The notes: generated by a model from the sequence alone, not told the origin. Shown: positions 28,031 to 38,091, numbered from the stretch's first letter. The stretch is 64,000 bases of DNA from Frigoribacterium endophyticum (GCF_011759585.1 NZ_JAAOYV010000001.1:682001-746000); one strand, 5' to 3'. Numbers and translations are program-made.

Positions 28031-29496
28031 GCCGCGCCTCCGGCCAGCCCGGCCACCACGCTCGTGCGGTCGACGAGGCGCGTGGCCACGCCGCGGCCGT
28101 CGATCGAGACCAGGCCGCCGCCCCAGAACGACACCCGGTCGTCGGAGCGCAGCGACCAGAGTCGGGCACCCGTCGCGGCGTCGTAGGCGCTGAGGCCCCG
28201 GCCCGCGGTGGGGGAGCCGTCGGTGCGCACGTAGACGACGGTGCGGGAGGCCGCGGCGACCTCGTCGAGGACGCCCAGCGGCGCCCGCCACCGGACGCGG
28301 CCGTCGGCGGCGGCGAGGGCGGTGAGGCGGGCGCCGTCGTCGGACTGGACGACGGCGTAGAGGTCGCCGCCCACCTGGCCCGGGGCGGCGGCGGCCGAGA
28401 ACGCGGCGCCGAGCTCCGTCGTCCACCGGCTCTGCCCGCTGCGGGGGTCGAGGCAGGTGGCCGTGGTGCCGCCGTCGTCGGTGGTGAGGACGCAGCCGTC
28501 GGTGGCCGAGAGGCGCGGCGTCGGGCTCGGCACGGACCACAGGAGGTCACCGTCGGCGTCGATCGCCGACACGGCGCGCCTCCCGTCGGCGTCGCGGCCG
28601 AGCGTCCAGGCCACGTCGTCGCCCCCGTCGGGCGCGGTCGCGACCACGTCGGCGGCGGCGGCCGACGGGCTGGCCTCGCCCGTCCGGCCGTCGACGCGGA
28701 CGGCGCGGCCGTCGACGACGATGAGCAGCCCGTCCGGGAGCAGCTGGGGCGTCGTGCCGGCGTCGACCCGCCCCTCCCACACGGGGTCGTCGAGGGCGGC
28801 CGCGTCCACGAGCGAGTACCGGTCGGGCGAGCCGATCGCTCCGGAGGAGGTGCGCAGCTGCAGCCGCCCGACGGTCGAGACGCTGATCGAGGGCACGTCG
28901 CGGCGGCCGCGGGTGGACTCGAGCGCCCGGCCGTCGACGAGGTCGAGGGCGACGAGCACGGTCGACCCGGTGGTCTGGGTCTGCACCAGCACCCGGCCGG
29001 CCGCCGGCACGACCTGGCTCGCCGGGATGCTCAGGGGGTCGGTGTCGTCGAGGTCGTCGGCCAGGTCGTGCACCCACCGCACCCGGCCGTCCCGGGAGTC
29101 GACGAGGGCCACGCGGCTCGCCCCGTCGTCGAGGGCGGCACGGCGGCAGTCCGGACCGCCGGAGGCCGTGCCCGGGTCGAGGTCGACGGAGGCCCCGACG
29201 GCGACGAGCCCGTCCACGGCGGGGGAGGGCCAGAAGTGGAGGCAGCGTCGGGGCACGCCCGGGGCCAGGCGCTCCGCCAGGTCGAGGGACCAGGCCGTGC
29301 CGGTCGGGGCGTTCCGGAGGTCGTCCACGGCCGTGCCGCCCCAGGGCGCGCCGTCGGCGTAGCGCGGCGACGCGGCCGTCCCGCCGACGGCGACGAGCGC
29401 GCTCGCGGCGACCACGGCCAGCGCGGCGACGACGACCCGGCGCATGGGCGACGGCCGCGGCGTGCGCGCCCGCGTCGTCCCGTCCGCTCCCGCCAT
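28027..29496 (-). CDS. Membrane-anchored PQQ-type beta-propeller protein (paralogue 2)
   Basis: First gene of the tandem pair, 489 residues. A short basic N-terminus and a membrane helix/signal (about 19-42, [20 protein letters not shown]) lead to an extracytoplasmic propeller with blade motifs [46 protein letters not shown] and [13 protein letters not shown]. Paired cysteines (RRCLHF, GGPDCRR) are shared with the downstream paralogue, suggesting a disulfide. ATG 29496 has GAGGAGG about 11 bases upstream. Function unknown; perhaps envelope scaffolding, by analogy only. Confidence 0.75.
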   Translation of the reverse strand: MAGADGTTRARTPRPSPMRRVVVAALAVVAASALVAVGGTAASPRYADGAPWGGTAVDDLRNAPTGTAWSLDLAERLAPGVPRRCLHFWPSPAVDGLVAVGASVDLDPGTASGGPDCRRAALDDGASRVALVDSRDGRVRWVHDLADDLDDTDPLSIPASQVVPAAGRVLVQTQTTGSTVLVALDLVDGRALESTRGRRDVPSISVSTVGRLQLRTSSGAIGSPDRYSLVDAAALDDPVWEGRVDAGTTPQLLPDGLLIVVDGRAVRVDGRTGEASPSAAAADVVATAPDGGDDVAWTLGRDADGRRAVSAIDADGDLLWSVPSPTPRLSATDGCVLTTDDGGTTATCLDPRSGQSRWTTELGAAFSAAAAPGQVGGDLYAVVQSDDGARLTALAAADGRVRWRAPLGVLDEVAAASRTVVYVRTDGSPTAGRGLSAYDAATGARLWSLRSDDRVSFWGGGLVSIDGRGVATRLVDRTSVVAGLAGGAA

Positions 29497-29550
29497 GCTG
29501 TCGTCGGCCTCCTCGTCGAGGGCCCCGCCGACCGTGCGACGGGTGCCGAC

Positions 29551-29556
29551 ATGCTA
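29551..29556 (-). promoter_or_regulatory. -10 element of the propeller gene pair
   Basis: TAGCAT on the - strand, about 55 bases before the ATG at 29496, giving a transcript with leader and ribosome site. Confidence 0.35.
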
Positions 29557-29570
29557 TTCGGAACCCTCGC

Positions 29571-29600
29571 CGGGGGCGCTCGGGGGCGCTCGGGGGCGCG
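29571..29600 (+). repeat. Three tandem copies of a 10-bp unit upstream of leuC
   Basis: Unit CGGGGGCGCT at 29571, 29581 and 29591 (the last base of the third differs). One helical turn apart, and placed between the divergent propeller and leuC promoters, they could be a protein-binding array or simple slippage. Confidence 0.7.
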
Positions 29601-29656
29601 GGAATGCAGCGTGTGCCCCGCCGCTTGCACCTCACGTCGCCGGGCAGGCCCTGGCG

Positions 29657-29662
29657 TAGACT
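29657..29662 (+). promoter_or_regulatory. -10 element of the leuCD-murA operon
   Basis: TAGACT fits TANNNT and gives a leader of about 40 nt. TTGCAC at 29625 is too far (26 bases) to be its -35. Confidence 0.4.
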
Positions 29663-29707
29663 TCGACGATCATTCCGCTGAGAAGAACTCTGGAGAGGGG
29701 CGTGCCC

Positions 29708-31201
29708 GTGGGCAGGACGCTTGCCGAGAAGGTGTGGGACGACCACGTCGTCGTCAAGGGGGAGGACGGCGCGCCCGACCTCCTCTACATCGACCTCCAC
29801 CTCGTGCACGAGGTGACCAGCCCGCAGGCCTTCGACGGCCTCCGCCAGGCTGGTCGTCCGCTCCGCCGCACCGACCTCACGATCGCGACGGAGGACCACA
29901 ACACCCCGACGCTCGCCATCGACAGGCCGATCGCCGACCTCACGAGCCGCACCCAGATCGAGACCCTGCGTCGCAACACCGCCGAGTTCGGCGTCCGGCT
30001 GCACCCGCTGGGCGACGCCGAGCAGGGCATCGTCCACGTCGTCGGGCCGCAGCTCGGCCTCACCATGCCGGGCATCACGGTGGTCTGCGGCGACTCGCAC
30101 ACCTCGACGCACGGCGCCTTCGGGGCGATGGCGTTCGGCATCGGCACCAGCGAGGTCGAGCACGTCATGGCGACGCAGACCCTGCCGCTCAAGCCCTTCA
30201 AGACCATGGCCGTGACCGTCGAGGGCACGCTGCGCCCGGGCGTCACCGCGAAGGACATCATCCTCGCGGTCATCGCCCAGATCGGCACCGGCGGCGGCCA
30301 GGGCTACGTGCTCGAGTACCGCGGCAGCGCGATCCGGGCCCTCTCGATGGAGGGGCGGATGACGATCTGCAACATGTCGATCGAGGCGGGCGCCCGCGCC
30401 GGCATGGTCGCCCCCGACCAGACGACCTTCGACTACCTCGAGGGCCGCGACCACGCTCCGACCGGCTCCGACTGGGACGACGCGGTCGCCTACTGGACGA
30501 CGCTGCCGACCGACGACGACGCCGTGTTCGACGCCGAGGTCTTCCTCGACGCCGACACCCTCGAGCCGTTCGTCACCTGGGGCACGAACCCGGGCCAGGG
30601 CGTGTCGCTCAGCGACTCCGTGCCCGACCCGACCGCCGTCGCCGACCCGAACGAGCGCGCCGCCGCCGAGCGTGCCCTCGAGTACATGGCCCTCGAGGCC
30701 GGCACCCCGATGAAGCAGATCCCGGTCGACGCGGTCTTCATGGGCTCCTGCACGAACAGCCGCATCGAAGACCTCCGGGCCTTCGCCTCCGTCATCTCCG
30801 GCCGCACCAAGGCCGAGGGCGTCCGCGTCATGGTCGTCCCCGGCTCCGCGCGGGTCCGGCTCGAGGCCGAGGCCGAGGGCCTCGACAAGGTCTTCACCGA
30901 CTTCGGCGCCGAGTGGCGCTTCGCGGGCTGCTCGATGTGCCTCGGCATGAACCCCGACCAGCTCGCCCCGGGCGAGCGCTGCGCCTCCACGAGCAACCGC
31001 AACTTCGAGGGCCGGCAGGGCAAGGGCGGTCGCACGCACCTCGTCTCCCCGCTCGTCGCGGCGGCGACCGCGGTGCGCGGCACCCTCTCCGCCCCGGGCG
31101 ACCTCGACGACCTCGCCGGCACCCCCGTGCACGACGCGCTCCTCGCCGAGCGCGCCGGGGCCTCTCCCGCGCTCGCCGAGCTGGCCGGAGGCGCCGCCTG
31201 A
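29708..31201 (+). CDS. leuC: 3-isopropylmalate dehydratase, large subunit
   Basis: Aconitase-family [4Fe-4S] enzyme; with LeuD it isomerises 2-isopropylmalate to 3-isopropylmalate in leucine synthesis. 497 residues from GTG 29708, which is 9 bases after GAGG of the site GGAGAGGGG; GTG 29702, 6 bases earlier and in frame, is possible but sits too close. The core starts [13 protein letters not shown]. Cluster cysteines lie in MGSCTNSR (about 350) and CSMCLGMN (about 408 and 411). [13 protein letters not shown] and [10 protein letters not shown] are family signatures. The stop shares one base with the leuD start (TGATG). Confidence 0.96.
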   Translation: MGRTLAEKVWDDHVVVKGEDGAPDLLYIDLHLVHEVTSPQAFDGLRQAGRPLRRTDLTIATEDHNTPTLAIDRPIADLTSRTQIETLRRNTAEFGVRLHPLGDAEQGIVHVVGPQLGLTMPGITVVCGDSHTSTHGAFGAMAFGIGTSEVEHVMATQTLPLKPFKTMAVTVEGTLRPGVTAKDIILAVIAQIGTGGGQGYVLEYRGSAIRALSMEGRMTICNMSIEAGARAGMVAPDQTTFDYLEGRDHAPTGSDWDDAVAYWTTLPTDDDAVFDAEVFLDADTLEPFVTWGTNPGQGVSLSDSVPDPTAVADPNERAAAERALEYMALEAGTPMKQIPVDAVFMGSCTNSRIEDLRAFASVISGRTKAEGVRVMVVPGSARVRLEAEAEGLDKVFTDFGAEWRFAGCSMCLGMNPDQLAPGERCASTSNRNFEGRQGKGGRTHLVSPLVAAATAVRGTLSAPGDLDDLAGTPVHDALLAERAGASPALAELAGGAA

Positions 31202-31800
31202 TGCAGAAGTTCACCACCGTCACCGGAGTGGCCGCGCCCCTGAAGCGCAGCAACGTCGACACCGACCAGATCATCCCGGCGGAGTTCCTCAAGCGGGTCA
31301 CGAAGACCGGCTTCGAGGACGCCCTGTTCTTCTCCGCCCGGCAAGACCCCGACTTCGTCCTCAACCGGGCCGAGTACCAGGGCGCCCGCGTCCTCGTGGC
31401 GGGGCCCGACTTCGGCACCGGCTCGAGCCGGGAGCACGCCGTCTGGGCGCTCCGCGACTTCGGCTTCGACGTCGTGCTCAGTGCGCGTTTCGGCGACATC
31501 TTCCGTGGCAACTCGGGCAAGCAGGGCCTGCTCAGCGCCGTGGTCGACGAGGCCGACGTCGAGCGCGTCTGGGCCGTGCTCGAGGCCACGCCCGGCCTCG
31601 AGATGACCGTCGACCTCGAGTCGCAGACCGCCACGGCGGGCGACCTGACCGTGTCGTTCGAGGTCGATGCCTACACTAAGTGGCGCCTGCTCGAGGGTCT
31701 CGACGACATCGGGCTGACGCTCCGCGACGAAGCGGCCATCACAGAATTCGAATCCCGACGCGCCGCCTGGCGCCCGAAGACATTGCCGGTGAAGAAGTGA
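31201..31800 (+). CDS. leuD: 3-isopropylmalate dehydratase, small subunit
   Basis: Swivelling domain partner of LeuC. The 199 residues are full length, with [19 protein letters not shown] near the N-terminus and the substrate-binding [22 protein letters not shown] and [11 protein letters not shown] 31201 overlaps the last base of the leuC stop; the stop overlaps the murA start by 4 bases (GTGA), tying leucine synthesis genes to a peptidoglycan gene in one operon. Confidence 0.96.
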   Translation: MQKFTTVTGVAAPLKRSNVDTDQIIPAEFLKRVTKTGFEDALFFSARQDPDFVLNRAEYQGARVLVAGPDFGTGSSREHAVWALRDFGFDVVLSARFGDIFRGNSGKQGLLSAVVDEADVERVWAVLEATPGLEMTVDLESQTATAGDLTVSFEVDAYTKWRLLEGLDDIGLTLRDEAAITEFESRRAAWRPKTLPVKK

Positions 31801-33164
31801 ACTCCCTTGTCCAAGACGCAGCAGCAGCAGGAGCCCGAGTGGGTCTGAAGAGCGACGAGATCGTCATCCGCGGCGGCAAGCCGCTGATCGGCCGCATCGA
31901 GGTCCGGGGCGCGAAGAACCTGGCCACGAAGGCCATGGTCGCGGCCCTCCTCGGCGACACCCCCAGCATCCTCCGCGACGTCCCCGACATCAGCGACGTC
32001 AACGTGGTGCGCGGCCTGCTCTCCGTCCACGGCGTGCGCATCACCGACCCGGCCCGCGGCGAGATGATCCTCGACCCGTCGAACGTCGAGTCGGCGCACT
32101 TCGCCGAGATCGACGCGCACGCCGGCTCGAGCCGCATCCCGATCCTCTTCTGCGGCCCGCTGCTCCACCGCCTCGGCGAGGCCTTCATCCCCGACCTCGG
32201 CGGCTGCCGCATCGGCGACCGCCCGATCGACTTCCACCTCGACGCGCTCCGCGCCTTCGGCGCCGTGGTCGACAAGTCGTACAACGGCATCCACCTGACG
32301 GCCCCCGACGGCCTCAAGGGCGCGAACATCGAGCTGCCCTACCCGAGCGTCGGCGCGACCGAGCAAGTCCTGCTCACGGCCGTCCTCGCCGACGGGGTCA
32401 CCGAGCTCCGCAACGCGGCGATCGAGCCCGAGATCATGGACCTCATCGCCATCCTCCAGAAGATGGGCGCCGTGGTCTCGGTCGAGCCGAACCGCGTCAT
32501 CTTCATCGAGGGCGTGAAGAGCCTCCGCGGGTACACGCACCGGGCCATCAACGACCGCAACGAGGCCGCGAGCTGGGCCTCCGCCGCCCTCGCCACGAAG
32601 GGCGACATCTTCGTCGAGGGCGCCGACCAGAAAGACCTGATGACGTTCCTCAACGTCTTCCGCAAGGTCGGCGGCGACTTCGACGTGCACGAGGACGGCA
32701 TCCGCTTCTTCCACCCCGGCGGCGAGCTCAAGCCCGTCGTCGTCGAGACCGACGTGCACCCCGGCTTCATGACCGACTGGCAGCAGCCCCTCATCGTGGC
32801 CCTGACCCAGGCGCAGGGCACCTCGATCGTGCACGAGACCGTCTACGAGAACCGCTTCCAGTTCACCGAGGCGCTGAACGACATGGGCGCGCAGATCGTC
32901 GTCCACAAGGACGGCCTGCCCGGCCACGACCGCCGCGTTGCGCGCCGCGAGTTCGAGCAGGCCGCCGTCATCACCGGGCCGACGGCGCTGCACGGCGCCG
33001 ACATCCGCGTGCCCGACCTGCGCGGCGGCTTCAGCCACCTCATCGCGGCGCTGACCGCCGAGGGCGAGTCGAAGATCACCAACGTCGGCATCATCAGCCG
33101 TGGCTACGAGCACTTCATCGCGAAGCTGCGCAAGCTGGGCGCCGACTTCGACTTCCAGGGCTAG
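31797..33164 (+). CDS. murA: UDP-N-acetylglucosamine 1-carboxyvinyltransferase
   Basis: Transfers enolpyruvate from PEP to UDP-GlcNAc, the first committed step of peptidoglycan synthesis and the target of fosfomycin. 455 residues if read from GTG 31797, which overlaps the leuD stop. GTG 31839, with a better ribosome site (AGGAG five bases upstream), would remove 14 residues and is a real alternative. Core marks: [16 protein letters not shown] (start of the catalytic core), the catalytic Cys loop [14 protein letters not shown], and DRNEAASWA. The Cys is retained, so fosfomycin sensitivity at the enzyme level would be expected. Confidence 0.96.
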   Translation: MNSLVQDAAAAGARVGLKSDEIVIRGGKPLIGRIEVRGAKNLATKAMVAALLGDTPSILRDVPDISDVNVVRGLLSVHGVRITDPARGEMILDPSNVESAHFAEIDAHAGSSRIPILFCGPLLHRLGEAFIPDLGGCRIGDRPIDFHLDALRAFGAVVDKSYNGIHLTAPDGLKGANIELPYPSVGATEQVLLTAVLADGVTELRNAAIEPEIMDLIAILQKMGAVVSVEPNRVIFIEGVKSLRGYTHRAINDRNEAASWASAALATKGDIFVEGADQKDLMTFLNVFRKVGGDFDVHEDGIRFFHPGGELKPVVVETDVHPGFMTDWQQPLIVALTQAQGTSIVHETVYENRFQFTEALNDMGAQIVVHKDGLPGHDRRVARREFEQAAVITGPTALHGADIRVPDLRGGFSHLIAALTAEGESKITNVGIISRGYEHFIAKLRKLGADFDFQG

Positions 33165-33170
33165 CCCGGC

Positions 33171-33995
33171 GTGAGCGACGCCGCCCGCGCGCACGGGGGT
33201 CCCGCCGACCCCGACGTGCCCGTCGTCCAGCCTGCCCGCCGCGTCGGCCGCTTCGGCCGGGGCAAGGAGAAGAGCGCGGTCTTCCGCGCCGTCGCCGCCG
33301 TCGGGGCGCCGCTCTTCGACCGCCTCGCGGTGATCGAGGTCCGCGGCGCCGAGAAGCTGCCGAACGAGGGCGCCTTCGTGCTCGCGCCCAACCACTGCAC
33401 CAACATCGATCCCGTGGTCGTGGCGCGCCTGATGTGGACCCTGGGCCGCGTGCCGAGGTTCCTCGCCAAGGCGTCGCTCTTCCGGGTGCCGGTCTTCGGG
33501 TCGCTGATGCGCGCCATGGGGCACGTCCCCGTCGAGCGTGGCGGACCGACGCACGCGAGCGACCCGCTCGCCGCGGGCCGTGCCCTCGCCACGAGCGGCG
33601 GCGGGGTGATCATCTACCCCGAGGGCACGCTGACCCGCGACCCCGACCTCTGGCCGATGAAGGGCAAGAGCGGGGCGGTCCGCCTCGCGATCGAGGCCGG
33701 CGTGCCCCTCGTGCCGATGGCCCACTGGGGCAGCCAGCAGGTCATGGGCCGCTACTCCTCGAAGCTCAGCCTCTTCCCGCGGAAGCGCATCCTCGCGGCG
33801 ATCGGCGACCCCGTCGACCTGTCGCCGTGGCGCGGCCGGCCGCTCGACCAGGCGGCGTACGCCGAGGCGACGGCGCTCGTGATGCGCCGGGTGACCGAGC
33901 TGCTGGCCGAGCTGCGCGACGAGTCGCCGCCGGCCGAGCCGTGGGACCCGCACGCGAAGGACCAGAAGGAGACCGGCCGCTTTGAGTCGCAGTGA
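33171..33995 (+). CDS. plsC: 1-acyl-sn-glycerol-3-phosphate acyltransferase
   Basis: Membrane-associated acyltransferase making phosphatidic acid. 274 residues. The HX4D catalytic motif is NHCTNID (His75, Asp80); the glycerol-phosphate-binding motif is VIIYPEGTLTRD (about 144-155), with a further block VPLVPMAHWG. GTG 33171 starts 6 bases after the murA stop. The 3' end overlaps gpsA by 14 bases, so phospholipid synthesis genes are translated together. Confidence 0.9.
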   Translation: MSDAARAHGGPADPDVPVVQPARRVGRFGRGKEKSAVFRAVAAVGAPLFDRLAVIEVRGAEKLPNEGAFVLAPNHCTNIDPVVVARLMWTLGRVPRFLAKASLFRVPVFGSLMRAMGHVPVERGGPTHASDPLAAGRALATSGGGVIIYPEGTLTRDPDLWPMKGKSGAVRLAIEAGVPLVPMAHWGSQQVMGRYSSKLSLFPRKRILAAIGDPVDLSPWRGRPLDQAAYAEATALVMRRVTELLAELRDESPPAEPWDPHAKDQKETGRFESQ

Positions 33996-35103
33996 CGACC
34001 GCCAGGGCACGAGCGAGGGCGCCAGCCGCGAGGACGCCATCGGCGCCCTCGGCGAGGGCGCGGTCACGACCGAGGCGATCTCCGTCGTGATGCGCAGCGC
34101 GATCCCGCGCACGGTCGCCGTGCTGGGCTCCGGCAGCTGGGGCACGACCTTCGCGAAGGTGCTCGCCGAGGGCGGCGCCGACGTGACGCTCTGGGCGCGC
34201 CGCCCCGAGCTCGCCCGCGAGATCACCGAGAGCAAGCGCAACAGCGACTACCTGCCGGGCATCAACCTGCCCCGCACCCTCGTCGCCACGACCGACGTCG
34301 CCGCGGCCCTGGCCGGGGCCGAGCAGGTCTACCTCTCCGTGCCGAGCCAGACCCTCCGGGAGAACCTCGCCGCCGTGCGCGACCTCGTGCCGCGCGGCGT
34401 GCCGGTCATCAGCCTGATGAAGGGCGTCGAGAAGGCGACCGGGCTCCGCATGAGCCAGGTCATCGAGCAGGAGCTCGACATCGACCCCGACCTCATCGCC
34501 GTCGCCTCCGGCCCGAACCTGGCCCTCGAGATCGCCAAGCGGCAGCCGACCGCGGCCGTGGTCTCGTCGCGCAGCCTCGAGACCGCCACGGCCGTCGCCG
34601 CCACGGCGACGAACCCGTACTTCCGGTCGTTCGTCAACACCGACGTCATCGGCACCGAGTTCGGCGGCGTGCTCAAGAACCTCATCGCGGTGGCCGTCGG
34701 CATCGTCGACGGCGTCGGCTACGGCGAGAACACGAAGGCCTCGATCATCACCCGGGGCCTCGCCGAGATGACGGCCTTCGCGGTGTCGTTCGGGGCCAAG
34801 GCCGAGACCCTCGCCGGGCTCGCCGGGCTCGGCGACCTCATCGCCACCTGCGAGTCGCCGCTCTCGCGCAACAACACCGCCGGCCGCCTGCTCGGCCAGG
34901 GCTACGCCTACGGCGACGTCGTGCGCCAGATGAACCAGACCGCGGAGGGGCTCTCCTCGGTCGCCCCGATCCTCGAGCTGGCGGCGTCGCGGGGCGTCGA
35001 CATGCCCATCGTGACCCAGGTCGCCGGGGTCCTCGCCGGTACGCTGGACCCGCGGAACATCGCCCCGCACCTCACCGAGACCGACGAGCCGCAGGGCGAG
35101 TAG
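33982..35103 (+). CDS. gpsA: NAD(P)H-dependent glycerol-3-phosphate dehydrogenase
   Basis: Reduces dihydroxyacetone phosphate to sn-glycerol 3-phosphate for phospholipid synthesis. 373 residues from TTG 33982 (AAGGAG 10 bases upstream). The first ~42 residues are not conserved, and GTG 34087/ATG 34090 could be the start instead. Core: VAVLGSGSWGTTFAKVLAEGG (Rossmann loop), SGPNLALEIAKRQPTA, catalytic Lys in FGGVLKNLIAVAVGIVDG, and GLAGLGDLIATC. Overlap with plsC places it in the same pathway block. Confidence 0.94.
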   Translation: MSRSDDRQGTSEGASREDAIGALGEGAVTTEAISVVMRSAIPRTVAVLGSGSWGTTFAKVLAEGGADVTLWARRPELAREITESKRNSDYLPGINLPRTLVATTDVAAALAGAEQVYLSVPSQTLRENLAAVRDLVPRGVPVISLMKGVEKATGLRMSQVIEQELDIDPDLIAVASGPNLALEIAKRQPTAAVVSSRSLETATAVAATATNPYFRSFVNTDVIGTEFGGVLKNLIAVAVGIVDGVGYGENTKASIITRGLAEMTAFAVSFGAKAETLAGLAGLGDLIATCESPLSRNNTAGRLLGQGYAYGDVVRQMNQTAEGLSSVAPILELAASRGVDMPIVTQVAGVLAGTLDPRNIAPHLTETDEPQGE

Positions 35104-35207
35104 CCGCCGGGGGCGACCGGCACCACGCCGGGGGCGACGCTCCGTCACGAACGCCACCCGCGCCTCCCACGGTCACCCCGTCGGGCGCGACGACCCAGAG
35201 GGGCCCC

Positions 35208-36362
35208 ATGAGCAGCGAGACCGAGACCGGCGCCTACACCGACACCGAGACCGGCGCCGTGCCGGGCGCCCCGCGGCGTCAGCGCGTCGTCGTGCTGTTC
35301 GGCGGCCGCTCCAGCGAGCACTCGATCAGCTGTGCGACCGCCGGCGGCGTGCTCGCGGCGATCGACCGCGACCGGTTCGACGTCGTCCCGGTCGGCATCA
35401 CCGCCGACGGCGCGTTCACGCTCCAGCCCGACGACGCGGCCCTGTTCGCCCTCGACGCCGAGTCGCTCCCGGTCGTGCGCGACAACGGCACACGCGTCCG
35501 CTGGCCGGAGTCGTCGTCGAGCCGTGAGCTCAGCGTCGTCGAGGCCGACGGCAGCGTGCGGCTGCTCGGCGACGTCGACGTGGTCTTCCCCATCCTGCAC
35601 GGGCGCTTCGGCGAGGACGGCACGGTGCAGGGCCTGCTCGAGCTCGTCGGCCTGCCCTACGTCGGCGCGGGCCTGCTGGCCTCCGCGGTCGGCATGGACA
35701 AGCACTTCACCAAGACCGTCCTGCAGCAGGCCGGCATCGCCGTCGCCCCCTGGCGGACCGTCCGGGCCGGCGAGTGGCAGGCCGACCCCGAGGGCGTCAC
35801 GACCGCGGTGGCCGAGCTCGGCTACCCGCTCTTCGTCAAGCCCGCGCGCGCCGGGTCGAGCGTGGGCGTCTCGCGCGTCGACGGCCCCGACCAGCTCGCC
35901 GCCGCGATGGCGGTCGGCCTCGCGGAGGACGTCAAGGTGCTCGTCGAGGCGGGCCTCGTCGGCCGCGAGCTGGAGTGCGCCGTGCTCGGCGGCCGCGCCG
36001 GGGGCGCGCCGCGCACCTCGGTCGCCGGCGAGATCGTGCTCGGCTCCGACACGTTCTACGACTTCGAGTCGAAGTACCTCGGCGGAGCGGGCGCCGACCT
36101 GGTCTGCCCCGCGCCGCTCGCCGACGACGAGCTGGCCGAGATGCAGCGCCTCGCGGCCGTCGCCTTCGAGTCGATCGACGGCACCGGCCTCGCCCGCGTC
36201 GACTTCTTCCTCACGGCGGAGGGCTGGGTGGTCAACGAGATCAACACGATGCCCGGCTTCACGCCGATCTCGATGTTCCCGGCCTGCTGGCTGGCGAGCG
36301 GGCTCAGCTACCCCGAGCTGATCACCGAGCTCGTCGAGCTGGGCCTCGAGACCGACCGCTAG
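35208..36362 (+). CDS. ddl: D-alanine--D-alanine ligase
   Basis: ATP-grasp ligase joining two D-alanines for the peptidoglycan stem peptide. The 384 residues start with a ~22-residue Thr/Glu-rich extension, then RVVVLFGGRSSEHSIS (N-terminal signature), VFPILHGRFGEDGTVQGLLEL, ATP-grasp FVKPARAGSSVGVSRV and the C-terminal metal/substrate block NEINTMPGFTPISMFP. ATG 35208 has GAGGGG four to eight bases upstream. The 104-base gap from gpsA contains no clear terminator. Confidence 0.95.
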   Translation: MSSETETGAYTDTETGAVPGAPRRQRVVVLFGGRSSEHSISCATAGGVLAAIDRDRFDVVPVGITADGAFTLQPDDAALFALDAESLPVVRDNGTRVRWPESSSSRELSVVEADGSVRLLGDVDVVFPILHGRFGEDGTVQGLLELVGLPYVGAGLLASAVGMDKHFTKTVLQQAGIAVAPWRTVRAGEWQADPEGVTTAVAELGYPLFVKPARAGSSVGVSRVDGPDQLAAAMAVGLAEDVKVLVEAGLVGRELECAVLGGRAGGAPRTSVAGEIVLGSDTFYDFESKYLGGAGADLVCPAPLADDELAEMQRLAAVAFESIDGTGLARVDFFLTAEGWVVNEINTMPGFTPISMFPACWLASGLSYPELITELVELGLETDR

Positions 36363-36396
36363 GTCGCCGGGCCGCGTGCGCGGCCCTCTCCGCCGC

Positions 36397-36993
36397 CTAG
36401 GGCGTGGGGGAGTCGCGGGGCGCGTCGGTGGACGCACCGCCGTCGGTCGGGGCGTCGGTGGCGTCGGCCCCGCCGCTGCCGTCGGCGCCGTCGCCGCCCG
36501 GCAGGTCGCCGACGCCCACGCAGGCGCGCCCGTCGTTCGGCAGGTAGCCCACCGCGTCGGCGAGGTCGAAGAGCGGCGTGCTGCCCACCTCGTCGGTGAC
36601 GATGACCTGCACGGCCGGGGTGCGGCCGTAGGTCGTGAAGATGTAGGTGTCGGGGTCGTCGGGGTCCTGGTCGCTGAGCCAGTCGACGCCGGCGACCGGG
36701 TAGCACGGCAGGTCGGAGACGGCGGGCGCGGTGACCCCGCAGCGCAGCAGCACGGCCGTGGGGGAGCCCCAGGCGCCGGTCGCCTGCGCGTCGGTCTCAC
36801 GCCGTTGGTAGGGCGCGCTGTCGGGGCCGACCTGCTCGGGCAGGTGGACGGTGACCTGGGCGCAGGCCGGGTCGTTCGCGTCGTCGGCGGCCGTCATCGG
36901 CACGGCGGCGGTGCAGCCCGCGAGCACGGGGGCGAGCACGGCGACGGTGGCGGCGAGGAGGGGCAGGCGCAGGCGCCGGGCGGGGCTGGACAT
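36397..36993 (-). CDS. DUF3515-type lipoprotein
   Basis: Predicted lipoprotein of the actinobacterial DUF3515 family, function unknown. 198 residues: signal peptide with lipobox VLAGC (Cys at about 27), a compact domain with four conserved-type cysteines (DPACAQVTV, VLLRCGV, DLPCYPVAGVDW and RACVGVG) and VQVIVTDEVGSTPLFDLADAV, then a Gly/Asp/Thr-rich low-complexity tail. ATG 36993 has TAGCCT 7 bases upstream. It is read divergently from thiL with -10 hexamers that overlap. Confidence 0.8.
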   Translation of the reverse strand: MSSPARRLRLPLLAATVAVLAPVLAGCTAAVPMTAADDANDPACAQVTVHLPEQVGPDSAPYQRRETDAQATGAWGSPTAVLLRCGVTAPAVSDLPCYPVAGVDWLSDQDPDDPDTYIFTTYGRTPAVQVIVTDEVGSTPLFDLADAVGYLPNDGRACVGVGDLPGGDGADGSGGADATDAPTDGGASTDAPRDSPTP

Positions 36994-37000
36994 CCCGGCC

Positions 37001-37010
37001 AGGCTACCGT
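37001..37010. promoter_or_regulatory. Overlapping divergent leaderless -10 elements (DUF3515 gene and thiL)
   Basis: TAGCCT on the - strand (37001-37006) lies 7 bases before the ATG at 36993. TACCGT on the + strand (37005-37010) lies 7 bases before the thiL ATG at 37018. The hexamers share the TA pair, so polymerases compete. Confidence 0.6.
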
Positions 37011-37017
37011 CGTGCAC

Positions 37018-38091
37018 ATGGAACGCACCTCCACGTCCGCCGAGCCCGCCGACGCCGCCGACGGCGCCCCCGCCCCCGCCGACCGGGGCACCGCCGCCCC
37101 CTCCGCCGCCGACACCGTCGAGAGCGCGGGCGAGCTCGCGACATTGGCGCGCATCCTGCCCCGCCTGCCCCGCGGGCTCGACACGCAGCTCGGCCCGGGC
37201 GACGACGCCGCCGTGGTGGCCGCGCCCGACGGTCGGTTCGTGGTGACGACCGACCTCATGGTGCACGGCCCCGACTTCCGCCTCGCGTGGTCGACCCCGC
37301 ACGACCTCGGCTGGAAGGCCGCCGCCTCGAACCTCGCCGACGTGGCCGCGATGGGCGCGCGGCCCACCGCCCTCGTCGTCGCCCTCGCCGTGCCGCCCGG
37401 CACCCTCGTCGCCGACCTCGAGCGCCTGGCCGACGGGCTGCGCGAGGCGTGCGCCGAGATGGCTCCCGGCTGCGGGGTCGTGGGCGGCGACCTCTCGGTG
37501 TCGACGACGTTCACGGTCGCCGTCACGGCGTTCGGCGACCTCGGCGGGCGCCCGCCGGTGCGGCGCGACGGAGCCCGGCCGGGCGACGTGGTGGCCGTCT
37601 CCGGCGCCCTCGGGCGGGCGGCCCGGGGCCTCGACCTGCTGTTCCGCCTCGGCGTCGACCACGAGGGGGCCCCCGACGCCGACCTCGCGGCGGCGCTCCG
37701 CGAGCGCGACCCCGACGTCGGCTGGCAGCTCGCCCCGACGCCGCCGATCGCCGACGGCCGGCTCGCCGCGACCGCGGGGGCGACGGCCATGCTCGACCTC
37801 AGCGACGGGCTCGCCCTCGACGCCGCCCGGGTGGCCCGGGCGAGCGGCGTCGTCGTCGACCTCGACCCGGCCCGCCTCGGCGCCGACCCGCGGGTCGCCC
37901 TCGGCGGCGGCGAGGACCACTCGCTGTTCGCCACGTTCCCGCCCGGCACCGACCTGCCGGGCGGCTTCCGCCCGGTCGGCGTGGTCCGCGAGGCCGGGGG
38001 AGGCGCGCCCCGCGTCACCGTCGGGCGTCGCGACCTCGACGAGGTCGGCGGCTGGGACCCGTACCGTCTCTGGAGCGGGCAGGCGGGCTGA
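37018..38091 (+). CDS. thiL: Thiamine-monophosphate kinase
   Basis: Phosphorylates thiamine monophosphate to thiamine diphosphate, the last step of cofactor synthesis. 357 residues, with an unconserved Ala/Pro-rich N-terminus (about 40). Core signatures: QLGPGDDAAVV (metal/ATP, about 60-70), TTDLMVHGPDF, GWKAAASNLADVAAMGA, GGDLSVS, and MLDLSDGLALDAARVA, with GGGEDHSLFATFP near the end. ATG 37018 has a leaderless -10 (TACCGT). No other thi genes are close. Confidence 0.94.
   Translation: MERTSTSAEPADAADGAPAPADRGTAAPSAADTVESAGELATLARILPRLPRGLDTQLGPGDDAAVVAAPDGRFVVTTDLMVHGPDFRLAWSTPHDLGWKAAASNLADVAAMGARPTALVVALAVPPGTLVADLERLADGLREACAEMAPGCGVVGGDLSVSTTFTVAVTAFGDLGGRPPVRRDGARPGDVVAVSGALGRAARGLDLLFRLGVDHEGAPDADLAAALRERDPDVGWQLAPTPPIADGRLAATAGATAMLDLSDGLALDAARVARASGVVVDLDPARLGADPRVALGGGEDHSLFATFPPGTDLPGGFRPVGVVREAGGGAPRVTVGRRDLDEVGGWDPYRLWSGQAG

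Noticed and set aside
26420-29496. Calling the propeller proteins PQQ-dependent dehydrogenases
   Set aside because: Only the repeat fold matches; the catalytic Asp/Cys-Cys and haem-binding motifs are absent.
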